64,000 nt of DNA from Hortaea werneckii (GCA_037044905.1 JBAOKB010000037.1:1240001-1304000), one strand, 5' to 3'; shown: positions 21,473 through 34,444, counted from the stretch's first letter. A program made the numbers and translations. The notes: generated by a model from the letters alone, not told the origin.

Positions 21473-22480
21473 ACATGCTCGATAGCGTTCGCACTTGAGA
21501 AGAGGTTTGCCACTGTGGTGGCGTCCGCTCATTGATCAGTACTCGGAGCACATGTAGCTACATCAGTTGCAGCATTGTTGCAGATATACTTTGCACACTT
21601 CCCTACCCTTGCTGGAAAGAAGGCAGTGCAGCTCGAGAAGGAAGGTTCAACATCCATCAATATCCTTTTCATGCCCCCTGACTTTCTCGTGTCCGGGGGA
21701 TCCAGTATGCACGTGCAAATGATTGATTACCTCCGAGACATTATACGAGCCAAGACAACGCAGTCTGTTACGTTGCGGCTTGTCAGGAGAACTGAGAAAT
21801 ATAAAATAGAGGAGCTGATCTTCTGGAGAGTCCAGGGTTGCTCAGGGTTAGTCTGAAGACCATGCATCCGAAGTTGGGGCAGGATATTTCCGGCGTCATA
21901 CAATTGCCATGATCACTGTTATAGCCCGAGGAGAACACCAGATGCAATATACGATTACGCGATAACGTTCGCATATGGGACATGAGAGTAGCAAGACGAG
22001 TTGATGTTTGCCAGTATCCAGATGGTTGGTGTCGAAGTAGTGCGACCTTGCCCCTCATCAGCCACACGCACGGGTCATGATCTGCAAGTTGAGGCCTGTC
22101 ATCTCGCAGCGGGACGGCGGGCTGTGCGGGAGCCGAGATCCTCATCTCGGTACATGCATCTATTAAACGCTCGCCAGTGAAGTATATGTCCTTGCTGTAC
22201 CTGCACCCAAACACGGCGCGTCTTCCATTCCCCCGGACAGGATCGACGACACATAGACGACACTCGCCAGCATGCCCGCGGATATCAGCATCCAACGCGT
22301 CTGCCATGGCATCTAGAAGAAGCCTTGGGCGTTGGTGCAACTCTCACCTCCGGAAGGAGGTAAGTCCGACCGAGCAAGAGAAGGGGAAGGGGCGACTGCT
22401 GCCGCGAGTGCTGGCCCGTCTCGACCGGAGCCTGGATACTACGTGCAAGTGTGTGTGACGGCACGAAGGAAGGAAGGACG
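21473..22480. other. Intergenic, 1 kb
   Basis: 3' flank of THI5 and leader of the phospholipase D gene. Only short frames without protein character. Confidence 0.5.
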
Positions 22481-25400
22481 ATGGCGACGGTGGAGGCGCC
22501 ATCCCGGCCAATGCCGGCCGACTCCAGGGCCCGCGATGAGAGTGTCAGCCCCATGAGCGGCACGCCACCACGCCCTGCCTCGCCCATCAGCGCGCAAAAG
22601 ACTTCGCCAGACGATGCCGAGATGCGAAATGGGGCCGACAAGAGCAATGGATTGTATTCGAGTCCGCTGCGCACAATGCAACGGCTGGCTAGCCTGGACA
22701 ATGCACCTTCTCCAAGGAGCCGAGGCATACCGGAACACATGATGAGGAATCTAGCACTGCGGCATCCAACACGACTGGCCATGTCCTGGCAACCGAGCAG
22801 GAACGCTAGTAGCTTTCCTTTCGACGCCAACCCGGAGCAGGTAGGGCCATCCCCGACGACAGCGGAGGTCTTGAGAGCCAACGGAAATGCGGAGAAGACG
22901 AGTCCGCAAGCTACGATGAAGAGGAAGGGGAAGGAGCGAGCAGAGAATGGCACGGATACGCCGCCGAACATTGCGATAAACGGTGCGGAAGATTCGCAGA
23001 CAGGTCTGTTCAGAACGCCGACTTGGGAGACAGACAATGAAGCTGAGGCGCCGACGAAAGATGGCAAAGAGCCGGAGAGACAGGGAAGCTTTTTTGGAAG
23101 GCTGAAGAACATAGCGTCGCCGCCTGGATCGTTCGCCTCTTTCCATGGCCGCGGGCAGAGTAGCAGTACCGGCTTTGCCACCCCAAGTGCAGCCTTGTCG
23201 CCGCAGTCGGAGAGGAGCGAGCCTGTGTATCCTGTCGAAGCTTCCGAAGCTGCCGAGCAAGCAGACGCCGAGACGGATTCAGAGGCAGGGGACGAGCTGC
23301 ATGATATTCGACCCAAGAAGCGGAGAAAAAGCAAGCGGCCTGCCTTGGGCAGTACGGATTCAGCACCAACCACGCCGAGGCAGAGTCGCTTCGCTAGTTT
23401 CATCCGGGAGCACGGGCTCCTCGACTCGGCCAACAGACCAGGAGGTGACTCCAGCAGACGGAACACGTTGAGCGATGTCAGCGACAACCCCGAAACAAAA
23501 GCCGGTGTCAGCGAAGATGAGGGCCGTGATCGTATCCGCAACGCCTGGAGACGAGGCATCGAGGGCGCGCGTGGCCTATCCTATGCTGCTCGAAAACAGG
23601 AAAAAGAGGCTGAAACTCCAGGCGGTGAGCGTAACCGTCCCCACCATCTCCGTCGGTTTACTGGTATAGCGGGGAGCGAGTCGCCTTTCAAAGATGCGGG
23701 CGGACAGGCAGGCCTCGACCAGCGCGCAGAAATGGAAACAGGTCAAGGCCGGGCTGAAGATGCTCGGGCAGCGCAAACGCGACGAGCGGCAACGTGTTGA
23801 TCACCAGAAATCCGCTCAGCTTATGGCCGAGCTTCTCGCTGGCGCCCCAGCAGCACTCGTCTTCAGCTCCATGTTCCAGCGTGACGAGCACGGCCACAAG
23901 AAGGTTCCCGTCCTTCTCGAGCAGCTCAAGATCCGCATCACACATTCTGAGATGCGGAAAGACAATTCCGGCGATCGGCATCTTGTGTTTTTCATCGAGC
24001 TAGAGTATGGAAATGGTCCCGCGCGGATGCAGTGGACTATTAGACGTAGCCTCAACGATTTCGCCAATCTACACATCAAGTACAAGAGCCAGCAGACTGC
24101 CGACAAGTTCAAACATCTTAGAGGGGAGGACAGACATAAGGCCAAAATGCCGCGCTTCCCGCGATCAGCTTTCCATATGCCAGAGGCGCAAGAGGCTTGT
24201 TTGACAAGTTCCAGGATGAAGAGGAGGAGGCCGATGAGCCGCCTAGCACCCCAGGGCCGGCAACAGAAGGGAGACAGCTGGGCGACATTGCAGAAAGCCC
24301 GGCTACTGAACGCCCGCCTACGATGGGAGGGAGAGGCCACAAGAGGCGAAAATCGTCCTTTGCGCCAGGTCCGCCAAGGCGTACGAGTACTGGGGATGCT
24401 GGAGAAACCTCTTCTCTAACGAATAAGCAGCGCGAATTGTACAACGAAAAGCAGCGGAAAAAGCTAGAAACATATCTACAGCAAATGATTCGATGGCTCA
24501 TCTTCAGAGCGGACAGCACGAGGCTTTGCAAGTTCCTCGAGGTCTCTGCGCTGGCTGTGCGGCTCAGCGCTGAAGGTGGCTGGCAAGGCAAGCAGGGACT
24601 TCTCACGATCTATTCCAGCAGAAATCGGGAGCTGAGACGCAAGGGCCTTGGGCTCGCCACGCTAGGCGCGAGTGGCTTTACGGACCACCACAAGCCACGG
24701 TGGTTCCTAATTCGACACTCCTACATTGTCTGTGTTGATGGGCCGGAGAGCACGACCCCTTATGATGTCTTCCTCGTCGATTCGGATTTCAGGACCGAGA
24801 AGCGCAAAAAGCTGACGGATGCCAAAGAGACTGTCACTGCACCTGCGGAGGTCGCCATGGCTAAGACCGGCAAGCATCATCTGATTCGTCTTTACAATTC
24901 GGAAAGGAAGCTCAAACTTATCGCGCGTAGCGAAAGGCAGTACATCCAATTCGTTGAGTCTATGAATCAGATGGTGAACTCTACCATCTGGTCACGCAAG
25001 CAACGCTTCGGGTCTTTCGCTCCGGTGCGTAATAACGTATGGGCTCGCTGGCTTGTGGATGCCCGCGATCACATGTGGCAGGTCTCTCGCGCTATCGACA
25101 ACGCAAAGGACTTTGTCTACATCCACGACTGGTGGCTTTCTCCGAACTGTACCTGCGCAGGCCAGCTGCCATCAGCCAGAAGTGGAGACTTGATCGGCTT
25201 CTGCAGAGGAAGGCTCAGGAGGGCGTCAAGGTCTTCGTGATCGTCTATCGGAATATCGAGAGTGCTATACCCATCGACTCGGAATATACCAAGTGGTCAC
25301 TCCTCGACCTCCATGAGAACATTTGCGTTCAGAGGTCGCCGAATCAGTTCAAACAGAATCAGTTCTTTTGGGCACATCACGAGAAACTGGTCGTGGTTGA

Positions 25401-28338
25401 CGGCATGATGGCGTTCGTTGGTGGTGTGGATCTATGCTTCGGACGTTGGGACGAGCCCTGTCACACACTCACTGATGATAAACTCACCGGATTCGAAGCG
25501 GACGGCGAAGGAGAACCACCAATGCCGCGTGACGCTGAGCATGTCCAGGTATGGCCAGGCAAGGACTACAGCAATCCGCGAGTGCAAGACTTTTATGCTC
25601 TAGACAGGCCTTACGAGGAAATGTACGATCGCACAAAGGTGCCAAGGATGCCGTGGCATGATATTGCAATGCAGATGGTCGGACAACCGGCACGTGATGT
25701 TGCACGGCACTTTGTGCAGAGATGGAACTACATTCTCCGCAACAGGATCCAAGCAGGCCGACACCAGTCTTGATTCCTCCACCGGAATACGACCAGTCAG
25801 AACTCGAGGATTTAGGAATGACGGGTACGTGTCAAATCCAGATTTTACGGTCCTGCAGTCCATGGAGTATCGGCTATGCGAACAACAAAGTCGAGCACAG
25901 CATCATGAACGCGTATTGCCATCTCATCCGGAACTCGGAGCATTTCGTCTATATCGAGAACCAATTCTATGTCTCCTCCTGCACGGTCGAGGGCACGCCG
26001 ATCCACAACAAGATCGGTGATGCGCTTGTAGAACGTGCTATCAGAGCGCACGAGAACGGGGAACAGTGGCAGGCGTGCCTCATCATCCCTCTCATGCCAG
26101 GTTTCCAGAACAGTGTCGACAGTCAAGATGGAACGAGTGTGCGGTTGATCATGACTTGTCAGTATCGCTCGATTTGCCGCGGCGAGACTTCAATCTTTGG
26201 TCGGCTGAGGGCAAGGGGGATTGAGCCAGAGGATTACATCAGGTTCTACAGTCTCAGACAGTGGGGCAAGATTGGCCCTAGAAAGTGTTTGACCACTGAG
26301 CAGCTGTACATCCACGCCAAGTGCATGGTAGTCGACGATCGGTCGGTGATCATTGGCAGTGCCAACATCAACGAGCGGAGCATGCTGGGCAGCAGGGACT
26401 CTGAAGTTGCCGCTGTCGTCACCGATACCAAATTGCTGCCTTCGTTCATGGGTGGTGAGCCGTATGAAGTTGGCGAGTTCCCGCATACGCTACGCAAGAG
26501 GCTGATGAGGGAGCACTTGGGGTTGGATGTCGATGCTATATACCAGCGCGAGCAGGCGAAGAAGGAAAGGGCGGAGCAGGGTAGAGAAATGGAGAGGATT
26601 TATCGAGACGACTTTGACGGCGTGCTCGATGAGGGTTTCCAGACGCCGCCGCAGACGCCTGGTGCTGCCTCCGCTTTGACGGAGAGGAACTTGGCGAACG
26701 TTGGACTCGCGGAGCGAGGAACTGAAGGCCGTGGCATCAATGGCTGGGCGGGCACGACGCAAGTCGCGAGTGACGTGAGCGACTCCGAAAGCAGCTCTGA
26801 TCGTGAGGTTGCCGAGCGCGTGAAGAACGAAACAAAGAAAGAAGCCGCTAGGGATCTCGACGTCGAAGGATATGGCGCTGATAACATGAAGGAGCTCGTC
26901 GAGCACGGCGATCAAGGCTTCACGGACTCCTACGTTGATGCGCAAGGGCATGAACGGTTGGTCAAGCAAGACATCCCGGGTATGCAGCGTGTGCGGACGG
27001 TGGAGGAGAAGGACGATGAACTGCGGAAAAATGCTGTTCGCAAGGCCGAGACTGCTGTTCGTCCGCCCTGGCCAACTGGACGAGCTGATACGGTCGCGCT
27101 TGGCTTGACTACGAGGTCCGCTTTGCCTGAGCTGCCACCCATGGACGACACGGATATCGGCGGTCCACCGCTCACGCGAGGCTTGTCTAGCTCTTCTGCC
27201 TCGATAAAAGCCATCAGCCCTATGATTACTTCTATGCGCCGTCCGGCAGTGCATGAAGATTGCATGACTGACCCGCTAGCGATGGGCTTCTTCCACGACA
27301 TCTGGAACCAGGTCGCTGAGAATAACACCAAACTCTACCGTGCTGTCTTCCGCTGCATGCCAGACTCTGAAGTGCTGGACTGGCGAGCCTACGAGCGGTA
27401 CAATGACTACAATGAACGTTTCATGCAGTCCCAAGGTCTTGGGTCCAGCAAGCCTCGACCTTCCAAGGAGGCTCCCGGTAAGAGTGGACCGCCTGGCTCT
27501 GGTGGCGCGGATGCTGCAAGTCTTGCCTCCGAGAAGGTCAGCGCTGGAAGGCCAAGGAGCAAGACCATGCTCAGCGCTGTCGTTGGCAAGCTCAGGCCAG
27601 GGAGCAAGGCCAGCGAGGATACGCACACAGAAAGCATGCACGAGAAGGCCGATCAGCAAGGTCACTCGCCTGACTCGCCGCACAGTGTGTCCAGCGAGCC
27701 TACGGCCGTCCCGAGCCCGGAGTCACAATCCCAAGCTCTGGATGAGAAGAAGCGATCAGACCAACCGAGGGCCCGGCTGCGGATAGGGCTGCCGCCAAGC
27801 AAGTCTACGGCATCGTGGACAACAACAACAGCACCGAGAACCGCCAAGTCTCGGTCGAAGGCTCCGACGAGAAGGCCGCGATCAAGCACTCAGACAGTAA
27901 CGGCGACGACAAATCCGCCACTAGGCAGGCAGAAGAAGACAAGATCACGAGACAGCGCACGATCCAGTACTCCGAGAGCGTCAAGGACGCCAACGTCAAC
28001 GAAGCCCCCGAGACGACCGCGACGCAGTCTGCGGCTGGCGTGCAGCGCTCGACGAGCAAGAAGGGTAGGCGAAGGGGGAACACGAAGAGTAGTACCAAAC
28101 CGCCTATGGAAGAAGTCCTGACTAAGGAAGAGGCTGAGGAGCTTCTGAAGCTGGTCCAGGGGCATTTGGTCCAGTGGCCTTATGATTGGTATGTCCCTTG
28201 TCCCTGTTATCCACTCATGTTCTAGGGGAAGTTTTTTCATGTGCTGACGTTTTAACTTGCAGGCTTGAGAAAGAAGAACGAGGTGGGAATTGGCTGTATA
28301 ATATCGATCAGCTGGCTCCGCTGGAGATCTATGACTGA
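22481..28338 (+). CDS. Phospholipase D (Spo14/PLD1 type, PX-PH-HKD), five frame breaks
   Basis: Hydrolyses phosphatidylcholine to phosphatidic acid at membranes. Order: long disordered N-terminus from MATVEAPSRP, PX domain (nt about 23930-24215, RITHSEMRKDN), PH domain (about 24640-24990, KPRWFLIRHSY), first HKD motif HHEKLVVVD (about 25375), second HKD motif IHAKCMVVDDRS with GSANINERSM (about 26308), and a disordered tail. The last intron, 28189-28262, joins WPYDW to LEKEERGGNWLYNIDQ. Breaks: near 23690 (+1/-2), and single missing bases near 24170 (FPYARGARGLFDKF), 25146 (LSPELYLRRP), 25735 (NPSRPTPVLIPP) and 27765 (ADRAAAKQVYG). TGA at 28336-28338. Both catalytic motifs are complete, so the corrected protein should be active. 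Confidence 0.93.
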
Positions 28339-28390
28339 TCGGGCGTTGCGTTGGGGGATCTATGGTCATTTGAGGAGAGGGATGTTTTTT

Positions 28391-28422
<32 letters not shown>

Positions 28423-28879
28423 TTCTCCTTTTTCCTGGTTTGGCTGTTGTACAGTGATCTTTGCATACGGGATTGGGAAACCACGGGATACAGACAGTAC
28501 AAGAGACTGTTGTGCGATTAGCGGGGCGTTTGGGGTGGGTCTATGTTGGGCTGCTGGGCTGGAAAGTTCTGCATCCTATTGAACGCAGGAATCTGTTACA
28601 TTCAGAGTTTCTTGCTGATGATGCTTCGCTATCACTTTCCCCCGCTTTCCATCTCTATGAAAGGCATTCCCATTTCCCTTCCTCCCTCTCTGGTGTCTGC
28701 CTGCTCGATTGTTGACGTTGCGACTCAAGCTACTTTCATACATACTGGTAAACCTCTACCGCCCGCCGCGCTTCCGAACCAGAATGCTCCTACGAAATCT
28801 GTTCTCCAAAGGCATCACAAGAGCTTTGCCGCCTCAAACATCAACGCTCTCCTTCAAGTCCCGCTGACAGTTCGTGCAA
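28339..28879. other. Convergent intergenic region
   Basis: Between the PLD stop and the stop of the minus-strand gene. Holds the poly-C tract; nothing else seen. Confidence 0.5.
28392..28422. repeat. Poly-C tract, 31 bases, preceded by T7-8
   Basis: An uninterrupted run of 31 C directly after a T run, 54 bp past the PLD stop. On the other strand it reads as poly-G. Such a run is unusual and its true length is uncertain in any assembly. Confidence 0.9.
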
Positions 28880-29614
28880 CTACAGACGAGCATTACCGAC
28901 CCACAGCAAGATCCTCTGCGGATCCGTCTGCACGCAGCACCGCACTTCAAGCAAGTCTTCCGACCTAGCCAGCCGTCCCATCAACTCCCGCGTCGCCATG
29001 CCGGTCTTCAGATCGCGGACCGCGAAGGAGATCGTAGCTCTCGATTCGTCGCTGTTGTTCTTGCTGAACGTCTCCATTGCGTTCTCTGCTCGCGTGAAGT
29101 AGTTGAGGAGGAATTGCTCGGCGGCCACGGCAGGGTTGTTGGCCAGATTGTTGATCTCTTGCATGATGCGGACGTGGATTTCGTTCGCCACGTTGACGGG
29201 AATGCCGATTTTGGTCGTGAGCATGACCGTGCAGAAATGTCCGTCTTCTTCTGCGTTTGCGGCTGCTTTGTCCGTGTCGGGACGCAGGTCGATGGGTGCG
29301 AGTTTGGCCACGAGCTTCGTGTGTTGTTGCTGGTGTAGCAGGGCCTTGAGCAGGCCGACCTGTTCTTGCACTACGGGGACTGGGATGGTGGACCAGTCGA
29401 ATGCAGTGGCGATGAAACCGTGAGCTTGCCAGGTTTCCACATACGTGGTGATCATGTGTGATCCCCAGGTATCGTAGTCCGGTTTCGGCTCTGTGTCGGT
29501 GGGAGGGATGCCGGTGGCGTATTTGCGGGCTTTGAGTCTCGAGGTGAAGGCGGTGGATGGTAAGTTGGTACGGCGGAGCTTGAGCACGCCAGCGATGCTC
29601 TTTGTCGCTTTCAT
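28880..29614 (-). CDS. Hypothetical protein with mitochondrial-type leader, paralogue 1
   Basis: A 244-residue protein with an intact frame. Residues 1-35 are rich in Lys, Arg, Ser and Thr without acidic residues, ending near RKYATG, a classic mitochondrial leader form. The middle (IPVPVVQEQVGLLKALLHQQ) looks helical. The C-terminal third (MGRLARSEDLLEVRC, then LLWVG) matches the neighbouring gene at 30194-31050. I do not recognise the family. The order and similarity of the pair show an old tandem duplication. Confidence 0.6.
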   Translation of the reverse strand: MKATKSIAGVLKLRRTNLPSTAFTSRLKARKYATGIPPTDTEPKPDYDTWGSHMITTYVETWQAHGFIATAFDWSTIPVPVVQEQVGLLKALLHQQQHTKLVAKLAPIDLRPDTDKAAANAEEDGHFCTVMLTTKIGIPVNVANEIHVRIMQEINNLANNPAVAAEQFLLNYFTRAENAMETFSKNNSDESRATISFAVRDLKTGMATRELMGRLARSEDLLEVRCCVQTDPQRILLWVGNARL

Positions 29615-30193
29615 GGTGTTGGCGGAAGGGAAGGATCGCAGGTTCAGGGAGAATACAATGGGCGAGTCGGCCAGTTGGGAGGGTTATCAAGGGACGTAGG
29701 GGATTTTACGAAGGGAAAAGTCGGCAAAGAAGAAGTTGTTTACGGAGAAGGGGAGAAAACTTATCATTCAGCGTTTGATCAGCATCGCAGGCAGGCACGT
29801 GCAGTGGCGTTGATCTTTTGCATGTGCGGTCCTGCAGTCGTCCGCCGCATTGAATGTTGGCACCGTATTCACGCTGGACATCTGTGAGGTTGAACCCTAA
29901 TTGGTCCGTCAGCCTGTATTTGCTTCCCGACATGCTGATGCGAGCTTGAGATTGGGAATAATTCTGAAAAATTGTCCGATTGGTATTGTGACGCCTATGT
30001 GATTATGCTACTCGCTCATTCTACCGTTTGCACAATGGCTGGGATTGCTTCTCCTCAAGGGCTGTCACCTCGCCATTCAAACTTTCCATTAGTCTCGTTC
30101 CGGCTTTCCACACCGTATTGTCCATTTCAGGGCAGTCTCTGACAACTGGAGCCTGCGCAGTTTGCAATGTCCCAGGCTTCAAGAGTTTGGTAA
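29615..30193. other. Spacer between the two paralogues
   Basis: Promoter side of paralogue 1 and 3' flank of paralogue 2. No gene seen. Confidence 0.5.
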
Positions 30194-31050
30194 TCATTCA
30201 GCCTTCGCAGTGGAAGCTTCACCCATCCACACCATGACCCCCTGTGGCTCGAACGCGGCTCGGAATGCACGAAGCAGCGGACCTCCTGGACACTTTCCAC
30301 GTTCGCCAGTCTCTCCATCAAATCCTTCAGACCTGTGCTGCCTTTCGTGCCGCGGATTGGGAAAATAAATCCTAGCTGACATGCCATTGCACTCATCCAG
30401 TGCCGAAACCATGCTCTTCCCAGCCGGGCCAGCCCTGAGCACATCAACACGGAATCTCTCTTCGGAAGATGTATTCCACTTCGATGAATGTTCTTTCGCA
30501 CACATGCGGACGGCTCTGATGACATCGTGAAGAATGGAACGCACACTGATGCGGTTCATGCCACCCTTGGTGATGATTTCGACCTTGCAGAAGATGTCGA
30601 TGTCGAAATTACCCCCAGAACTGGCCTGTAATCTCCGATGATGGTCCGGATCGCGAAAATCGATTGTTCGAGCTTCTCCTGAAAGCTGCAAACGGAGGAG
30701 TTCCGACAAATTCAGCGCATCGGAAAACACCTTGTATGTGTTGCCTGGCAGATATCCACCGCCCCTTGAGAAGTGATACGTAACTCTTCACCACCCTCAT
30801 GCCGGTGTGAGTATCTGAAGACGGTAGCATCTGCTTCCCAGCCCTCCATTTCATGGACTTTCGCCCGCTCTGAGTTGTGTTCCGGCGAGCCCATGACGTA
30901 CTTGGTGTGGACCTTGCAATTAGGGGTTGAGGCGAGGGTGTTGGCAACTGAAGGCTGGAGGGACGGAGTGCATCTGAAACAGGATGTTCCCTTTCTCAGC
31001 ATCGTTGTGGCCGCCGGGAGCAGTGTTCGCAAGAGCATTGGTAGGGCCAT
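30194..31050 (-). CDS. Hypothetical protein, diverged paralogue 2, frame-broken
   Basis: Start at 31050 gives MALPMLLRTLLPAATTMLRK, again a basic, Ser/Thr-rich mitochondrial-type leader. One G added near 30765 joins ITSQG to GGGYLPGNTYKVFSDALN. The middle (GGNFDIDIFCKVEI, ISVRSILHDVIRAV) lines up with paralogue 1 (DGHFCTVMLTTKIG, IHVRIMQEINNL). Near 30355 the frame shifts from IYFP to IRGTKGSTGLKDLMERLA, then VQEVRCFVHSEP, and back near 30250 to GVMVWMGEAST before TGA at 30194-30196. The three breaks could mean read errors or decay; the neighbouring genes carry similar breaks. Function unknown. Confidence 0.5.
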
Positions 31051-31589
31051 TTTCGAGCAACTGGGACCGCCAACATGTAACGCGATTGTGTGAAATGGGT
31101 CTGAGAAGTTTGTCAAAAGAAGAGAAGTCGTCGTTGGACATGTGCAGTGACGACGGACGGTCACATGCCGTGTACATATCCACATGGCCCATTGCATAAG
31201 ATATTGTCGGACAGGTGCAGTGATGCCCTTCAATTTCTGAATCAAATTTGGCAGCCTCAATCAATCCCGCCACCCGTGGACATCATTTTCATTCAGACGT
31301 CTTGCAGGGTTCACGGGTGTTGCCTCACCGGTCGAGGGTCGCTCCTGCTTCAAAAGGAAAGCACGCTAGCGTGATCCGCGCCCCACCCACGCACGAGCCC
31401 CTGTTCCGGTGCTGGGCTGCTGTTGCGCAACTCTCGGCTACTCGAAGCCTCACGACTCTTGAACATTCACACCTTTCTGCATGACGTTCAACGACGTCCA
31501 GGCAGCACCCTCGTTCAGGACCATCATCCTTCGTCCTCTCTTACAATCGCCACTAGACCACTAAACCGAGCATTCTTCCCAACAGCATC
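31051..31589. other. Divergent intergenic region
   Basis: Upstream of paralogue 2 and of the zinc-knuckle gene. Short antisense-like frames only. Confidence 0.5.
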
Positions 31590-33469
31590 ATGGCATCTGG
31601 CTGGGATGACGTGCGTGCTCCTCTGTCTACCGCATGGCAGGCTGACGACTCAGCTACTGTCGGCGAGACCAGCTTCAACGGCGACTTCTCCCCTGAGAAC
31701 GTCTCGAAGCACGCGGATGGCGACTTCGGAGGCGGTGCCGCTGACGGCGGATGTCGCATGTAAGTCCATGAGCGTCGCCACCCTCCTTTGATTCCCGCTA
31801 ACACATCTTCAGCTGCCACGAGAAGGTCACTTTGCTCGTGACTGCCCTGAAAGAAGAGCGCCGGCGAATGTTTCAACTGCGGTGAAATGGGCCACACCAA
31901 AGCTGAGTGCCAGAACCCGCGTGTTGAGCGTGAGTTCACTGGCGAGTGCAACTTCTGTGGTCAGCCGGGTCATCGTCGTGTAGATTGCCCGAACAAGCCT
32001 GCTGAGACCTGCAAGATCTGCAAGCAAGAGGGTATGTCTTTTGTCTCCTCTCTTCGTTTCCCGCTTTTGCTTCTCTATTGGAGTATCCAAGGCGGCAAGC
32101 AGCAGAAATCGGTCCAAGAGCCCTGCTGACGGATACATAGGTCATGTTGCGGCGAACTGCACAGCCAACCGCATGTTCGCAGAGTTTCAAAACCTGGGAA
32201 TCCAATATATGTCTGCGGAGGCTGCCTGGAAGATGCTGCAGGAGGCCGACAAAGATAAGGATGTCATCGACATCAAGAGGGTTAGTCGCACGTTGCCTGA
32301 GTATATGAAATTTGACTGCTTATAGTGATACCGGCGCATAGGCTCTCCTGTCTTATGTGAAGGCGTGGCCAGAAGTCACATTCGAAGAGCTCGAGAACGT
32401 CTTCCGCGAGTCTGAGATGCACACCCATCTCATCGCCAAAGAGCAGGAAGTTTCCGACACTCACACCATAGTCAACTTAGCTGGTCAGCAAGACCAAAAG
32501 TATGTCGTGTCCATCCAGTTCTCGGAGAAGCCTCGTCGTGCTGCCTTCGCGACGGGCTGGCCGCCTTCCAAGGAGGAGAACTTGATTCGTCTCTCGCAGG
32601 CAGGGTGGCCCATGGATCGCATGGTTCCGAAGTGCATGAACTGCAATGGTAAGTGCTGGCCAGACGGATGTCAGATTCCATTTGCAATGTACTGATGATC
32701 TCGCAGAGCTCGGCCACATCATGAAGAACTGTCCCGAGGAGAAGCGTGAGCGTGAGCAGAAAGCAGCCATCACTTGCGCAAACTGCAACAATGAGGGACA
32801 TCGCGCTCGTGATTGCCCTGAGCCTCGCAAGACAACCAGAGGTAAAGGTTGTCGCAACTGTGGCCAGGAAGGTCACATCTCCAAGGAATGCCCCGAGCCT
32901 CCCAACCTGGACAACGTGGAGTGCAAGAATTGCAGCAAGAGTGAGTCCAGGACGCCTTCCCATCACTGTACACATCGTGCTAATCTTCTCGCTTAGTGGG
33001 TCACTTCTCGCGCGACTGCCCGGAGCGTGAGCCTGAGATCTGTCGCAACTGCCAGAAGGAAGGCCACCGTGCGAAGGACTGCACCGAGGAGAGGGTCATC
33101 ATCTGCCGCAACTGCGATGGCCAGGGTCATGCCGCCCGCGACTGTCCGGAGCCAAAGAACATGGCCAAGGTCCAGTGCCGCAACTGCGACGAATTCGGTC
33201 ACCAGAGTCGCGAGTGCCCAAAGCCTACCGACTGGTCTCGCGTCGAGTGCTCCAACTGCCACGAGAAAGGCCACACGTACAAGCGCTGCACCAAGCCAGC
33301 TGCCGAGGCTGAAGGTGACGGAGGATGGGACAACGGTGCTGGCACTGGTGGTGCTCCTGCTGACAAGGGTGGTACCAATTGGCAGGACAACAGCACTGCA
33401 GACACTTCTGCCAACGGCGGCGGTGACTCCTGGGGTGGCTCTGCTGCTGCTGCCGATGGTGGTTGGTAG
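31590..33469 (+). CDS. CCHC zinc-knuckle protein with twelve knuckles (CnjB type), two frame breaks
   Basis: Single-stranded nucleic-acid binding protein of the Byr3/Gis2/CNBP class, in the long form annotated as CnjB in Aspergillus. Six exons; introns 31760-31812, 32032-32140, 32281-32341, 32649-32706 and 32941-32996. I count twelve C-x2-C-x4-H-x4-C knuckles: four before a unique middle domain of about 130 residues (AWKMLQEADKDKDV to WPMDRMVPK) and eight after it, then a Gly/Asp/Trp-rich tail ending DGGW. Single missing bases near 31826 (G; restores CHEKGHFARDCP) and 31850 (A; restores PEKKSAGECFNCGE) break exon 2. Everything after reads cleanly. Confidence 0.9.
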
Positions 33470-34444
33470 AGGCTTGACTTACCAATTCAAGAAGGCTAGC
33501 ATAGGGACTTGTTTCCACAGCAGCACCGAAGGCGAGATGAATGGTTGACTTGCGATAACGGTAGTGAGCAGGCTGGCGTGCTCAATCGCCCTCCACCCGT
33601 ATGGTCTGCTTATCTTGCAGCCAGCGTGTATGTTGCCTGCTCACTGAACCACATGGGGAATGCGGAAAAAAGGGTTGGAAATGTAGCTCAGCTTACCAAG
33701 TATTTGAGCAATGCGTTCTTCCCAGAAATGTCTTTGTCTGCATTGCCTTCCAGATAATCCTACCTCCCTGCTCTATTCACTGCGCTATCCACACCTGGAA
33801 CGCGCACTTGAGTTCGTCATTTGTGCATACCAGCCATTATTGGGCTACGGGCCGTGTACTGCTATTTCGTGATGTGACCAGATCATGGACTAATATTTGA
33901 ATTTTTCGCCATCACCTGGGGCATGGATATCACCAGTCGTCATTAACCTACATAGTAAGTACCTTGGTGGTCATGTGCGGCACCTTTTGGAACATGACTG
34001 CTACTGACAAAAGAAGTAGAGATGGGTGACTTGAAAACACTGCACATGATTGGTTGAGGTCCTGCTTCCCAAAGTGGAACCTCGGAACGCGATATCAAGC
34101 TCATCAATGCTTCTTGAGAGTTCCACAGCTCTATCTTAAAGCTTCGCTTCTCCACACAAGACTTGTTTGGTGTCTCGTCGTACTCTGACAGTACACTGCC
34201 AATGATGAGCTGCAACGAGCTTCGAGAGTGTTCAATGGCATTGGAGTATACCGCAATTGTAGGATGTAGGCCGAGGGTCATACTGGCGCCTGAATCCTTC
34301 TGGCTAGCTGGCTGCGCCTCGTCCAGGCGACACAGACCTCCCAAGGTGAACAGCTCTCTCCATTCTCTTCAAACCTCTTCTTCACTTTTTGGGAACCAAA
34401 GGATCGGCTAGCAATCTTTTGTGTACACTCACGCTACACTGGAC
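33470..34444. other. Intergenic, about 1 kb
   Basis: 3' flank of the zinc-knuckle gene and promoter of the next gene. No gene seen. Confidence 0.5.

Noticed and set aside
22285..23559. 424-codon minus-strand frame opposite the PLD N-terminus
   Set aside because: Ser/Leu-rich antisense of a disordered coding region; the plus strand continues into PX, PH and HKD domains.
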